Source: a virus. Taken from it: a stretch of DNA of 64,000 nt. The DNA is taken from the IMG/VR virus record IMGVR_UViG_3300042545_001167, positions 1 through 64,000 of that record; one strand, 5' to 3'. Below are positions 16,648 to 25,769 of the stretch, piece after piece. Below the pieces are notes generated by a model that had not been told where the DNA came from, searched no databases, and was given only the letters and a program-made list of their open reading frames with translations. The position numbers and the translations under genes were made by a program. Position 1 is the stretch's first letter. Each line of letters starts with the position of its first letter.

Positions 16648-18690
16648 TCAAAAAGTTCCAGCATCAATCGTAATGTTCTCAAGATTTCTTGTTGTTCCAG
16701 TGCAAGAAATAACTTGAGATGTTCCTGCACAGTCAGTCACCCACAGAGAACCAATTTCAATAGGAGCAAAGGTAGTTACTGAAAGTTGAGGAGTGTTTAC
16801 ATCAGTACCATCAGTATCAGAACCAAGAACACTTGCAAACTGGAATCTTGTTGCAGAATGTTCCCAAACAACAGCGGACTTCTTGGCACCTGATGCATTA
16901 TAATTAAAGAGAACTCCAAGGTCCCAAGTAGTTGATGACGATGGAACAGCTCCATCAACACGACCAAGTTCAATAGTACGATCTTCTACAGTTAATGCAG
17001 TTGTATTAACTTGAGTCGTGCTTCCATTTACATAAAGATTACCTTGAACAGTTAAGTCATCGGCAATTGTAACATCATTTGCCGCAAGAGTAATAGCTGT
17101 AGCACCGGTGCTTGATTTAATATCATTACCAGTAATTTGCAAATCACCAGCAATAGTTACATCTGCACCACTTAAAGTAATGGCAGTTGTGCCATCACTT
17201 GCCTGGATATCATTACCACCAACTTTAATATCACCATCAACTATCAAATTACCAGTAAAACGTCCATATTGTGTCGTAAAAGTATTTGTACCTGGATTGT
17301 AGTAAACGCCATCATCAGTATAAACAATCTCATTGGTTGAAGAACCATTATTTGAATTTACAAAGGTTAGATAATAATCTGCATTTGCACTACCCGCATC
17401 TACCGTCTTAACTTGGTCTGCAGAAGAAACATTACCAACTACAGAACCGTAGAAGGTTGTAGCAGATACTGAAGTATCACTAACAGTAACACCAGAACCA
17501 ACGGCCAGGCGAACTCCATTCGCCATTGTTGTGGTTCCAATCGCAACACCATAGTTAAAACCAAATGCATCAGTGCTGAATCCAAGAGTTCCACTCTTGA
17601 ACCACATCATTTGCTTGTATGTGCTTGGAAGAGTATTAATTCCAGAAGCATCAAAGTTTGCTAATGGAGTTCCTTCCGTTGATGCAATTGCAACACCTGC
17701 GTGATTTGCAGTTGTGTCATTTGGTGTAGAGGTCGTTGTATAACCAAGAACAATATCTTTGTTCTCGATAAAGACATCAGTTCCGCGAAGAGTAACTGTT
17801 GTTCCGCCAATATAAACATTACCAGTTACATCTAAATCACCAAGAACATCAAGATGTTGTGCGACTTCTACAAGTCCAATTATAGAATTAAGAGTTAATT
17901 TTCCTATTGTAGTATCAATTGTATTGCCATTACTAATACCAATCTGAACAGCATCAACAACTGCTCCCGTAGCAAATGTACCTACTCCGGCAAAGGATGC
18001 ATTATTCCATCTCTTTGATATATTTCCAAGATTATAAGTTGCATCATCACTTGGAATTAAGTTAGACTTAAATTCTCCAGCAACTACAATATCGTCAGTG
18101 TCACTATCACCAAGGTTAATCTGCCCACCATAAAATGTTGCCGTACCAATAAAATGTGATTGTCCAGTAACAGAAAGACCTGCACCAATAGTTACATTTT
18201 TGGCAATTCCTACTCCACCATCAATTTGAACCGCACCAGTATTAACATCACCAAGAGTATTGTCAGTAGTAGTAGTAAAAGCAACATTGTTTGAAAAAGT
18301 TCCAATCCCACTTACAAGATTAGTAATTGCTAATTCATCTAGAGCTGATGTCCAAGAAAGAACACCATTAGCATCTGTTGTGAGAACATCACCATTTACC
18401 GGAGTTGCTGGAAGTGTATAAGTTACAATTCCAGCAAGAGAATCTGGTGACTTTAGTGTGATATATGAAGTGCCATTTGAAGTTCCTTCTACAAGATTTA
18501 CGCCGCTACCTGTAGAAGCAGTTCCTTTGGTCCAATATCTATGAGAACCAAAGAACTTATTATTATTTGCAGAACTATCAATACCTACATAAAGGTCGTA
18601 TGAATCAGTTGTAAAACCAGGTTCACCTACCCTTAAACCGGGAAGATTAGCAAGAAGACCTCTCTTAAACTGTAAAACAGGAGCTGCCAT
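16648..18690 (-). CDS. Tail fibre/receptor-binding-type structural protein, 680 aa
   Basis: The N-terminus (LQFKRGLLANLPGLRVGEPG, then FTTDSYDLYVGID) has the form of the baseplate-attachment domain of phage receptor-binding proteins. The body consists of repeated beta modules of the VGIGTS/NVTIGAGLSVTG type (for example NDIQASDGTTAITLSGADVT and NDIKSSTGATAITLAANDVT, an internal duplication near 490-550). It ends NLENITIDAGTF, a C-terminal motif also seen in the 99-residue protein next to it. A virion fibre role is well supported by composition and context; the receptor is unknown. Confidence 0.8.
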   Translation of the reverse strand: MAAPVLQFKRGLLANLPGLRVGEPGFTTDSYDLYVGIDSSANNNKFFGSHRYWTKGTASTGSGVNLVEGTSNGTSYITLKSPDSLAGIVTYTLPATPVNGDVLTTDANGVLSWTSALDELAITNLVSGIGTFSNNVAFTTTTDNTLGDVNTGAVQIDGGVGIAKNVTIGAGLSVTGQSHFIGTATFYGGQINLGDSDTDDIVVAGEFKSNLIPSDDATYNLGNISKRWNNASFAGVGTFATGAVVDAVQIGISNGNTIDTTIGKLTLNSIIGLVEVAQHLDVLGDLDVTGNVYIGGTTVTLRGTDVFIENKDIVLGYTTTSTPNDTTANHAGVAIASTEGTPLANFDASGINTLPSTYKQMMWFKSGTLGFSTDAFGFNYGVAIGTTTMANGVRLAVGSGVTVSDTSVSATTFYGSVVGNVSSADQVKTVDAGSANADYYLTFVNSNNGSSTNEIVYTDDGVYYNPGTNTFTTQYGRFTGNLIVDGDIKVGGNDIQASDGTTAITLSGADVTIAGDLQITGNDIKSSTGATAITLAANDVTIADDLTVQGNLYVNGSTTQVNTTALTVEDRTIELGRVDGAVPSSSTTWDLGVLFNYNASGAKKSAVVWEHSATRFQFASVLGSDTDGTDVNTPQLSVTTFAPIEIGSLWVTDCAGTSQVISCTGTTRNLENITIDAGTF

Positions 18691-18711
18691 CTTCTTTATA
18701 CTCTTTTTTTA

Positions 18712-18720
18712 TTATTTATT
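18712..18720 (-). promoter_or_regulatory. T4-like late promoter AATAAATAA
   Basis: A TATAAATA-type box 21 bases upstream of the ATG at 18690, in the 33-base gap after the 99-residue gene. Confidence 0.65.
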
Positions 18721-18723
18721 GAT

Positions 18724-19023
18724 TCAAAAACTTCCTGCATCAAGATCAATTTTATCATCTAGGTCTACATCAAGTTCGTCAACAAAATTAGTAGGAAGAC
18801 CCGGTTGAGTCGTCTCAGTTGTTGATGCTGCAGATAAAACTTCATCTGGATTTACCGCAGTCCATTTTTTAGTTGCATTATCATACATTAATACATACTT
18901 GTCACTTTTTCCAACGATATCAACATCCAAAAGTTCGCTTAGGTTTCTTGCCATAATTACCCCCGAAGCTACTGTTGTTTTGATGTTAGTTCCTCTACCT
19001 GCAACTCTTACTTGGTAAGTCAT
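18724..19023 (-). CDS. Small conserved structural protein, 99 aa
   Basis: It begins MTYQVRVAGRGTNIKTTVAS and continues with LSELLDVDIVGKSDKYVLMYD, a phrase that resembles the start of fibre-module repeats. The acidic tail ends DLDDKIDLDAGSF. The final DAG(S/T)F is shared with the 680-residue fibre encoded next. It overlaps the preceding gene by ATGA. It is probably a virion or fibre-connection protein; no enzyme motif is visible. Confidence 0.7.
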   Translation of the reverse strand: MTYQVRVAGRGTNIKTTVASGVIMARNLSELLDVDIVGKSDKYVLMYDNATKKWTAVNPDEVLSAASTTETTQPGLPTNFVDELDVDLDDKIDLDAGSF

Positions 19024-19355
19024 ACGGAAGCAGTCTCCTCTACGATTACATTTCCTTCAACTACTTTTGAAATCATTCCACCACTAGTAGTCAAAATTAC
19101 ATCATAATAACATCTACCACTTGGAAGTGCTGCAGTAATTGTAGATCCCATCGAAATTTTTACTGTGCTATCTGCAACAGTAAGAGTTGTACTGAATGTA
19201 TGTGAAGTAGGTGACGACGGATGCTTTCTTAATTTAGCAGTCGCAATATTGTTAGTTAAATTCAATCCACTATTATCTTCAGCAGCTAACTGAAAAGTTT
19301 CCTCAAAATAAGTACCTTTATGTATTGTGAGATTAACTGCACTTACTGCTGCCAT
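19020..19355 (-). CDS. Small beta-sandwich virion protein, 111 aa
   Basis: A beta-rich protein with LTIHKGTYFEETFQL, ATAKLRKHPSS and GRCYYDVILTTSGGM. This strand pattern is typical of the N-terminal domain of baseplate-upper-type proteins and small phage tail proteins. It is followed with ATGA overlap by the 99-residue gene and preceded by a weak ACTAAATAT late-type motif at 19377. It marks the border between the glycan-modification genes and the fibre genes. The specific role is unknown. Confidence 0.7.
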   Translation of the reverse strand: MAAVSAVNLTIHKGTYFEETFQLAAEDNSGLNLTNNIATAKLRKHPSSPTSHTFSTTLTVADSTVKISMGSTITAALPSGRCYYDVILTTSGGMISKVVEGNVIVEETASV

Positions 19356-19379
19356 TAGATTGAATATATTTTTAAATAT

Positions 19380-19736
19380 TTAGTATACCTTTACTTCTCT
19401 GTAATCAGAATTACACAACTCATTAACTTCTTTTTTAATTCTTGCTCGTTCATCATTAGTGATATAAACACTACGAGCAAGTTCAATAAATTCATCATCA
19501 AACTGTTGTAATTTTTCTTTTTCTCTGAGTCTATCTTCTATTTTCCAAAGTTTTTTATTTACCTCTCTTAACTGATTCATATTATCCGTAGTATAAGAAG
19601 TTATAGTACTACGGATAACATTCAAATCATTCAGTTCTTTAGATACATATTCATCATTGGTGAACATAGATTTGATTTCTAAGATAGTAATCTTATCTAA
19701 AAGTTCTCCAACTGATATAGGAACTACTAACTTCAT
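19380..19736 (-). CDS. DUF6165-like protein of glycosyltransferase clusters, 118 aa
   Basis: It begins MKLVVPISVGELLDKITILEIK, the signature of DUF6165 proteins, which are mostly helical and commonly encoded beside glycosyltransferases. The rest is a predicted helical hairpin (REVNKKLWKIEDRLREKEKL). It overlaps the glycosyltransferase-methyltransferase gene by ATGA, so the two are co-expressed. The biochemical role of the family is not known to me; an accessory or regulatory partner of a glycosyltransferase is a reasonable inference. Confidence 0.75.
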   Translation of the reverse strand: MKLVVPISVGELLDKITILEIKSMFTNDEYVSKELNDLNVIRSTITSYTTDNMNQLREVNKKLWKIEDRLREKEKLQQFDDEFIELARSVYITNDERARIKKEVNELCNSDYREVKVY

Positions 19737-21268
19737 AGTGGATTATTCAAATCAAAGTTATTCTTGATAAACTCAATCAGATCCTTATTTTTTGAAGCAA
19801 CTCCAAGACCAAAAGTATGAGTAAATGTTACTTTTGGAAGATCAAGTTCATCAAAGAATTTCTTCACGCCATATTGATTTCCATTCAGTTCTTCAATACA
19901 AGTATCGTGGAATAGTATCACACCATTTTCTTTTACAAATGGACTCCAAGTTTCATAATCGTGCTTTACTGATTCATATGCGTGATCACCATCAATATGA
20001 AGAATGTCAATTTGCTTATCCCAAGTCTTTGCAACCTCATCAAAAAGTCCTTTGATGAAAGTCACATTGTCATTCATAAACAGTTTCTCTTGCTTATTAA
20101 GAACATACTCATAAGATCCGTGATTTCCGCCAGTAAATTGGTCTCCTTCAAAAGTATCAACACCATAAACTTGTCCAATACGAGGCATCGCAAAACAGAA
20201 AGTTGAGAATCCCCAATCAACTCCAAGATCCACAGTTACTTCTGGGTTGACTTGCGTTACTAACCACTCAGCAAATCTACGGTGACCTCTCCAGCAAGAA
20301 GGAATATCTTCAAGATTGGTTAAGAATAGTTTATCAATCGCATCAATTCTTTCTGGTGATGAAAGCATATCTGGATTGAAACCAGTTGCAAAGATTGTAA
20401 GATTGGGATTATTCAATCTCTTAGAAAGTTCAAACAAGTATTGGAATGCTTGAGATAAATGAGAACCTCCCATATTCATTCCTTCACTAACTGCGTGGAA
20501 TGCATAATTCATTCCTCGTTGCATATCACCCGTATTCAGTAGAATTTGACTACAACGAATAAAAGCAAGAATTCTAAAACTATCAAAGTAAGGTTTAGAT
20601 ACGTTTAGAAACTCTTGACCATATTCAAGTGCTTTTTGGAAATTTTGAACATTATAATAATGGTTGAAAATAAACCAAATCCAATACCAATTAGTTGGGT
20701 CTTTTTTATACTCCCTTTCGCAAATATTAAAATAGAATAATTCCTTATCTACAGTCTTATTAATCTTCTTAGTAATCTTAATGGTAGTATCTACACCAAC
20801 TTCATTCGGATATTCTTCTGTTGGAATAAAGTTTGGAACTTCGTGAACAGCATTCACCCAAGTATAATTCTTGGTTCTATGAAGACGAGTATGAACCTCA
20901 TTAGATTGAACAGGTTCATCACCACCATTATCATCATATCTCAAATGTCTGAATGTGGTAAATTCCCCAGCAATAACACCAAAACCTTCTGGATGAAACT
21001 CAGCAACATCCTCATTAAAATCAAGTGCAAATGCCCAATCAGTTTCTACATAAGAAAGTGCCTGATTTCTTGCAACTGAAAAATCAAACTCCTCACGAGT
21101 TTGTGGATGCTCATAAACTTTAACACCAGCATCTTTCAGCAGTTGAACTGTATCATCTGTACTTCCAGTATCAACTACAACTACATCATCAAACTTCTCT
21201 GCATTCTTGAGAAACTTTTCAATATTCTTTTCTTCGTTCTTTGCAATTGCGTATAGTGTAACTTTCAT
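19733..21268 (-). CDS. GT2 glycosyltransferase fused to a SAM methyltransferase, 511 aa
   Basis: Residues about 1-110 are a GT2-type GT-A fold (TLYAIAKNEEKNIEKFL, VVVVDTGSTDDT, FDFSVARNQAL, FALDFNEDV). A helical TPR-like linker follows. Residues about 320-511 are a class I methyltransferase of the Methyltransf_24 kind (VTVDLGVDWGFSTF, YGVDTFEGD, ILHIDGDHAYESVKHDY, ILFHDTC). The ATG at 21268 is preferred over an upstream frame extension because it forms an ATGA overlap with the previous stop. The enzyme would add and O-methylate a sugar. The DXD-like position reads DFNED, slightly atypical. Confidence 0.85.
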   Translation of the reverse strand: MKVTLYAIAKNEEKNIEKFLKNAEKFDDVVVVDTGSTDDTVQLLKDAGVKVYEHPQTREEFDFSVARNQALSYVETDWAFALDFNEDVAEFHPEGFGVIAGEFTTFRHLRYDDNGGDEPVQSNEVHTRLHRTKNYTWVNAVHEVPNFIPTEEYPNEVGVDTTIKITKKINKTVDKELFYFNICEREYKKDPTNWYWIWFIFNHYYNVQNFQKALEYGQEFLNVSKPYFDSFRILAFIRCSQILLNTGDMQRGMNYAFHAVSEGMNMGGSHLSQAFQYLFELSKRLNNPNLTIFATGFNPDMLSSPERIDAIDKLFLTNLEDIPSCWRGHRRFAEWLVTQVNPEVTVDLGVDWGFSTFCFAMPRIGQVYGVDTFEGDQFTGGNHGSYEYVLNKQEKLFMNDNVTFIKGLFDEVAKTWDKQIDILHIDGDHAYESVKHDYETWSPFVKENGVILFHDTCIEELNGNQYGVKKFFDELDLPKVTFTHTFGLGVASKNKDLIEFIKNNFDLNNPL

Positions 21269-21951
21269 AAGTATGTGCTCCAATCAATACAAGGTGATAA
21301 AAATTGTGAATGACAATGTGTAGAATAACCAGGAATACTTGAGATTAAATTCCTCCCTTTCTTATGTAGTTCTAAAAATTTACCGTGGTCTGCAGAAGGT
21401 TCAAATCCTGTTGAGAAGTGTCTATGAATTTCTTTATCTTCTTTGAGTGTTTTGAATTTTACTGCAAAAGTATTTGTTGTTGAAGGAGTTGGCATCCAAT
21501 GAGAATATTTTGTTGCTAGAACTTTAGTCATAAAGTCCTTATACATCTCCTGATACTTATCTCCGTGGTCGTACAAGGTTGCGTACTGAACTGGAAGAGT
21601 AAATGCATCTATGAGAGCCCTATCCCATTCTGGACGGTGTACATAGTCATCTTCAAGAAAATAGATGATTGTATCATCATCAAAGTCTTGAGAAAGAATA
21701 TGGTCTAGTGTCTTACAAAAACTAGAACTTTCTTTACCACAGTTAATTGTGATTGAACTTTCATCTTTGAGGAAAGTGTCTTCTTGCTTTCCATAACACT
21801 CATCAAAGATGATTGTGTAGTTGGTGGTTTCTTGGTTGAGTGTATTCTTGAAATTCTGGAATACCTTTTCTTTATCCCACCAATCTGGACGATTTGCTCC
21901 AGAAAGATTAACTTTGGATGTATAACAATGTCTTAAAAATACTTCAATCAT
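21265..21951 (-). CDS. Glycosyltransferase-like protein, 228 aa
   Basis: The core phrase DTIIYFLEDDYVHRPEWDRAL has the acidic EDD cluster expected of a metal-binding GT-A glycosyltransferase, preceded by a beta-alpha-beta start (YTIIFDECYGKQEDTFL). A later His-rich segment (SADHGKFLELHKKG) could line the active site. ATGA overlaps with both neighbours place it in one translational unit with the sulfotransferase and the GT2-methyltransferase fusion. Donor and acceptor sugars are unknown. Confidence 0.7.
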   Translation of the reverse strand: MIEVFLRHCYTSKVNLSGANRPDWWDKEKVFQNFKNTLNQETTNYTIIFDECYGKQEDTFLKDESSITINCGKESSSFCKTLDHILSQDFDDDTIIYFLEDDYVHRPEWDRALIDAFTLPVQYATLYDHGDKYQEMYKDFMTKVLATKYSHWMPTPSTTNTFAVKFKTLKEDKEIHRHFSTGFEPSADHGKFLELHKKGRNLISSIPGYSTHCHSQFLSPCIDWSTYL

Positions 21952-22730
21952 ATATTAAATTTATCATAAAGTTTAGTGTTTTCTTCACCAATCACTTCTT
22001 CAGGAGGTGGTGAAGTTCTTTGAAGTTTTGAACGAATTTGATGAAGATTATCAAGACCCCATTCGTGGTCTTTGTCTTCCTTGCAGGTATTTAGAATGTC
22101 CGAAAAATCGTGCGAATGAGATTCTATTCCCAGAAACTCATAGATTTTATTCAGTTCTCTTTCTGGTTTTTGTGTAAGATCATTATAATCTACTAGATGA
22201 ATATTTGATCTGTTATGTGTCAATCCATAAACCAAACTTTCATAAGGATCGCAGACATAATTCTTCCAAAGACATTCAATACGATTATCTGTTGTAATTG
22301 GTTTTCCTTCTCTTCTTAAATGAGCATCTACAAAATTATCTGCTTCATTATTTCTTTGAATGAGTAGAATGTAAGAAGCAAGAACTTCACTTATTCTGCG
22401 ATTGGTTGCTATAATCTTTGGAGTTTGATGTAGAAACTTTTCAATAGAAGGTACATTCTTACACCAACCACGATGCTTATCAAGGATGTAAGGTTTCTCT
22501 ACGTGATTATAAAAGTTTTCTAGAATTGAATTATAAGTATTGTATTGAATTTGTTGCTTATCATAAGTGTGTTGAAGATCTAGTTTAGAGAAACCTTCAT
22601 CAATCCAACAAAGCAAATCCGCAAGTGGCGATGTTGGAGTTGCTTGTAGTTTTGGATGTTGTGAAAGAATTGATCCAAGTAAAGTAGAACCTGATCTTGG
22701 AAGACCAGAAAGAAAAAATAATGTTTTCAT
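21948..22730 (-). CDS. Sulfotransferase family protein, 260 aa
   Basis: The PAPS 5'-phosphosulfate loop is clear at the N-terminus (LSGLPRSGSTLLGS, residues 8-21), and a 3'-phosphate-binding segment reads IATNRRISEVLASYILL near 107-123. The end is a typical sulfotransferase C-terminus (LNKIYEFLGIES). These enzymes move sulfate from PAPS to sugar or peptide hydroxyls. Its position in the glycan cluster suggests sulfation of a virion or surface glycan. Host PAPS would be required. Confidence 0.85.
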   Translation of the reverse strand: MKTLFFLSGLPRSGSTLLGSILSQHPKLQATPTSPLADLLCWIDEGFSKLDLQHTYDKQQIQYNTYNSILENFYNHVEKPYILDKHRGWCKNVPSIEKFLHQTPKIIATNRRISEVLASYILLIQRNNEADNFVDAHLRREGKPITTDNRIECLWKNYVCDPYESLVYGLTHNRSNIHLVDYNDLTQKPERELNKIYEFLGIESHSHDFSDILNTCKEDKDHEWGLDNLHQIRSKLQRTSPPPEEVIGEENTKLYDKFNI

Positions 22731-22746
22731 AATAAAGAATAATATT

Positions 22747-23934
22747 TTATTGGTAACTATCTATGTATGTGGTTGCTGCTGTATGAGATACACAAGCAAC
22801 TTGTTTCCAGTTGGTTCCTCCTGCGAATGTGGTGACTGGCGTGAGTCTAGTGCTTGTATTATTAATTCCTAGTTGTCCAGCACCATTATTCGCACCCCAA
22901 GTCCATAAAGTTCCATCAGTTTTGATTGCCGCACAATGACCACTACCAGCAGCAACTTGTTTCCAGTTGGTTCCTCCTGCAAATGTGGTGACTGGAGTGA
23001 GTCTTTGGGTTGTTGTATTGTCTCCTAGACTTCCATAATTATACCCCCAAGTCCATAAAGTTCCATCAGTTTTGATTGCCGCACTATGACCACTACCACA
23101 AGCAACTTGTTTCCAGTTGGTTCCTCCTGCAAATGTGGTGACTGGAGTGAGTCTTTGGGTTGTTGTATTGTCTCCTAGTTGTCCATTAGAATTATCTCCC
23201 CAAGTCCATAAAGTTCCATCATTCTTGATTGCCGCATTATAAAACGTATAAGACGCTTTAGCAGCAACTTGTTTCCAGTTGGTTCCTCCTGCAAATGTAG
23301 TAACTGGAGTGGATCTAGTGGTTGTTGTATTGTTTCCTAGTTGTCCACTACTATTATTACCCCAAGTCCATAGGGTTCCATCAGTTTTGACTGCTATTGT
23401 ATGATCATATCCACAAGCAACTTGTTTCCAGTTGGTTCCTCCTGTAAATGTTGTGACTGGAGTGTTTATTTGGGTTGGTGTATTGATTCCTAGTTCTCCA
23501 TAAGCATTGCGTCCCCAAGTCCATAAGGTTCCATCAGTCTTGATTGCTGCTGTATGTTTAACTCCACAAGAAACTTGTTTCCAGTTGGTTCCTCCGTTGA
23601 ATGTGGTGATTGGAATTTGACTGGATGAACCATCTACTCCTAGTTGTCCACTATAATTAACTCCCCAAGTCCATAAGGTTCCATCAGTCTTGATTGCTGC
23701 TGTGTGAAAACTTCCAGTAGCAACTTGTTTCCAGTTTGTTCCACCAGCAAATGTGGTGACTGGAGTGCGTCTATTGGTTGAATCATTGGTTCCTAAAAAT
23801 CCATTACCCTCGAAGGGGTCATCATTAGAACCCCAAGTAAATAAAGTCCCTTGCCTAAAAGCCTCAGCAGGTACAAAGACATCATCAAAAGAATATACTT
23901 GACCACCTTCCGTATAGTTGTAAAAAGTAGGCAT
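22747..23934 (-). CDS. RCC1-type seven-bladed propeller protein, 395 aa
   Basis: Seven repeats of the RCC1 pattern are visible, each with a TFAGGTNWKQVACG strand, a HTAAIKTDGTLWTWG strand and a GQLGDNTTTR loop. Seven TWG motifs imply a complete seven-bladed propeller. The N-terminal 30 residues (MPTFYNYTEGGQVYSFDD) are a separate attachment piece. In phages such propellers are thought to be surface-exposed adhesin or decoration domains; no nuclear RCC1 function is implied. It sits inside the glycan cluster, unlike the two paralogs at 28252 and 30163. The DNA repeats are nearly identical between blades. Confidence 0.85.
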   Translation of the reverse strand: MPTFYNYTEGGQVYSFDDVFVPAEAFRQGTLFTWGSNDDPFEGNGFLGTNDSTNRRTPVTTFAGGTNWKQVATGSFHTAAIKTDGTLWTWGVNYSGQLGVDGSSSQIPITTFNGGTNWKQVSCGVKHTAAIKTDGTLWTWGRNAYGELGINTPTQINTPVTTFTGGTNWKQVACGYDHTIAVKTDGTLWTWGNNSSGQLGNNTTTTRSTPVTTFAGGTNWKQVAAKASYTFYNAAIKNDGTLWTWGDNSNGQLGDNTTTQRLTPVTTFAGGTNWKQVACGSGHSAAIKTDGTLWTWGYNYGSLGDNTTTQRLTPVTTFAGGTNWKQVAAGSGHCAAIKTDGTLWTWGANNGAGQLGINNTSTRLTPVTTFAGGTNWKQVACVSHTAATTYIDSYQ

Positions 23935-23935
23935 T

Positions 23936-24304
23936 TTAGAGAACTTCCCAGATATGATTGTTTAAATACAAAACTGGAGTGTTCATCTTAATACTCCACT
24001 CCTTAAAATATTCTAATATATCTGTATTTATCTCTTTTCCCATTAAAGTCAATCTCAAATACTGACCATTCTCATTATTTTCAACAGAAGCAAGAACTCC
24101 GCATTTATCAGGTCTCAGTTCTTCTGATATTAATTCTTGAGACCAAGCACAAAAATACCCCTCACATACCTTCGGTCTTGCCTTATGAACACTACATCCA
24201 CTTTCACATAAGAATTTGCAGGACTTTCCACCACCAAACTCATAACCATAAGCACTTCCTTTTAACCAAGTGCAGCAAGCAGTACAGTCTCCACAGGGTC
24301 TCAT
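23936..24304 (-). CDS. YkgJ-like Cys-cluster protein, 122 aa
   Basis: The N-terminus has the CxxCxxCC signature (Cys4, Cys7, Cys10, Cys11 in MRPCGDCTACC) followed by further cysteines (KSCKFLCESGCSVH, VCEGYFC), as in YkgJ-family zinc/iron-chelating proteins. The function of the family is poorly defined. ATGA overlap with the next glycosyltransferase-like gene shows co-translation, so it may serve the glycan pathway, for example as a metal-binding partner of an oxygenase; this is inference. Confidence 0.75.
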   Translation of the reverse strand: MRPCGDCTACCTWLKGSAYGYEFGGGKSCKFLCESGCSVHKARPKVCEGYFCAWSQELISEELRPDKCGVLASVENNENGQYLRLTLMGKEINTDILEYFKEWSIKMNTPVLYLNNHIWEVL

Positions 24305-25005
24305 AAGTATTCTACCTCTTTAAAGTAATAAGTATAAGGTTCATAATCACTCATACCTTTCTTTAATGGAATTGGATGATTGTCTGCAATATAATCATCT
24401 TGTCCATATTCCATAAAAGATTTTGCTTTTGCATTCTTATTAGTTCCTATCCAGAACTCTCTATCAAAACGATAATCAGTATTCAAATAATTATGGTCTA
24501 GTGTTTGAATATAAGATGCATTTGCCCACCAGAAGTTTCCGCAATAACAACTTATACCCTCATTAGAAGTAATAGACCCATCGCCCCATATAGTTGGCCC
24601 TAGTGGTTTAAATGTCTGTCCAACACAATCATAATCATTTAGATACTCTACACATTCTTTCCATTTATCAATTACAAAATATTCCATCATCAATCTCCAA
24701 GAATTGGCAACAAGAGTTTCTTTACTTGTTCCCTTCATATGAAAATATAAAATCTTATAATCTGGATTTTCATATGCAAAGTTCTTGAGTGCAATTAGAG
24801 TTTCTGTTTCTTCTTTCCAGTTACTGTTATAAACAACTTTTGCTTTTTCCGGAACATTAAACATTTCCTGGTCACCATTCACTCCAATATGAATATAATC
24901 GGCAGCATCAATTAATCCAGAACAATACAACCTATGAATTTGAGATTGATAGACAAAAGCACTCATACCAGATTGAAAGGTATGATAGAAGATTGCAATT
25001 TTCAT
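24301..25005 (-). CDS. Glycosyltransferase-like protein, 234 aa
   Basis: The pattern YKILYFHMKGTS, then WRLMMEYFVIDKWKECVEYL and CGNFWWANASYI, is the one I know from a family of uncharacterised glycosyltransferase-like proteins encoded in surface-polysaccharide clusters. A beta-strand start (MKIAIFYHTF) supports a Rossmann-like fold. It overlaps its neighbours by ATGA on both sides. The substrate is unknown; activity is inferred from family and context. Confidence 0.65.
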   Translation of the reverse strand: MKIAIFYHTFQSGMSAFVYQSQIHRLYCSGLIDAADYIHIGVNGDQEMFNVPEKAKVVYNSNWKEETETLIALKNFAYENPDYKILYFHMKGTSKETLVANSWRLMMEYFVIDKWKECVEYLNDYDCVGQTFKPLGPTIWGDGSITSNEGISCYCGNFWWANASYIQTLDHNYLNTDYRFDREFWIGTNKNAKAKSFMEYGQDDYIADNHPIPLKKGMSDYEPYTYYFKEVEYL

Positions 25006-25769
25006 AATGAGAACCTATCTCCATCCATACCTTTGATTAAATCTAGACCAAGAACAGGAACATTTAGAATTTTATCCCTATCAATAAAATGATAGAAAGA
25101 GTGTTCAATATCAATTCCAGCAGTCAGTTGAATTGCTCTTTCCATATACTGAAAACTTCTTTGAAGAACACTAAAAATATCATTAAATAAGAATCTATCA
25201 AAGGACCACAACCCAGTCACGACACTTCCTTTGCACCCATAAAGAAGTGAGTAAATGTTTTCAATATCTTCAAATCTTTCCTCATAATCATAATACTTCA
25301 TCACATACTTATTTGTTAAAAACCTAGTCTTATAGTCATTAATATCAAAGTATTCGTTCAGTTTATATCTACCACTTAACTTGAATACTCTGGTTACATC
25401 ACTAAAGACATTATGTTCTACCATATGTTGAAGAACAAGTTCTAAACATCTACACTCAAGCATAGACTTTACAAATGTAAATTTATCTGGGTCTCTATGA
25501 ACATTTTCATAGAGTGACTTCATATATGGGTCATTTCCACACTCAAGAAATAAATCAGACTTTTCTCTTAAGATGTCTTTGTATTCTTCTTTAATAGAAG
25601 TTTCTGATGCTTCATAGATTAAAACATAAGCATCAGGAGATTTATCTCTAATAGATTGAATGGTGTCTAATGTCTGCTGAAATCTTTCTTCTGCTTTGAA
25701 AGCACTTATATGTTCTTCGTTGAAATGATTGATTGCAGACCCAACTAAAAACAAAAACTTATAGTTCAT
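25002..25769 (-). CDS. Putative glycosyltransferase-like protein, 255 aa
   Basis: It begins with a beta strand (MNYKFLFLVGSAINHFNE) and contains FVKSMLECRCLELVLQHM followed by VTRVFKLSGRYKLNEYFD. A SGRY phrase after a hydrophobic strand is seen in WaaL-independent glycan-decorating transferases of GT-A type. No DXD motif is obvious. It lies within an overlapping chain of glycosyltransferase-type genes, which is the strongest argument for its role. Confidence 0.5.
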   Translation of the reverse strand: MNYKFLFLVGSAINHFNEEHISAFKAEERFQQTLDTIQSIRDKSPDAYVLIYEASETSIKEEYKDILREKSDLFLECGNDPYMKSLYENVHRDPDKFTFVKSMLECRCLELVLQHMVEHNVFSDVTRVFKLSGRYKLNEYFDINDYKTRFLTNKYVMKYYDYEERFEDIENIYSLLYGCKGSVVTGLWSFDRFLFNDIFSVLQRSFQYMERAIQLTAGIDIEHSFYHFIDRDKILNVPVLGLDLIKGMDGDRFSL

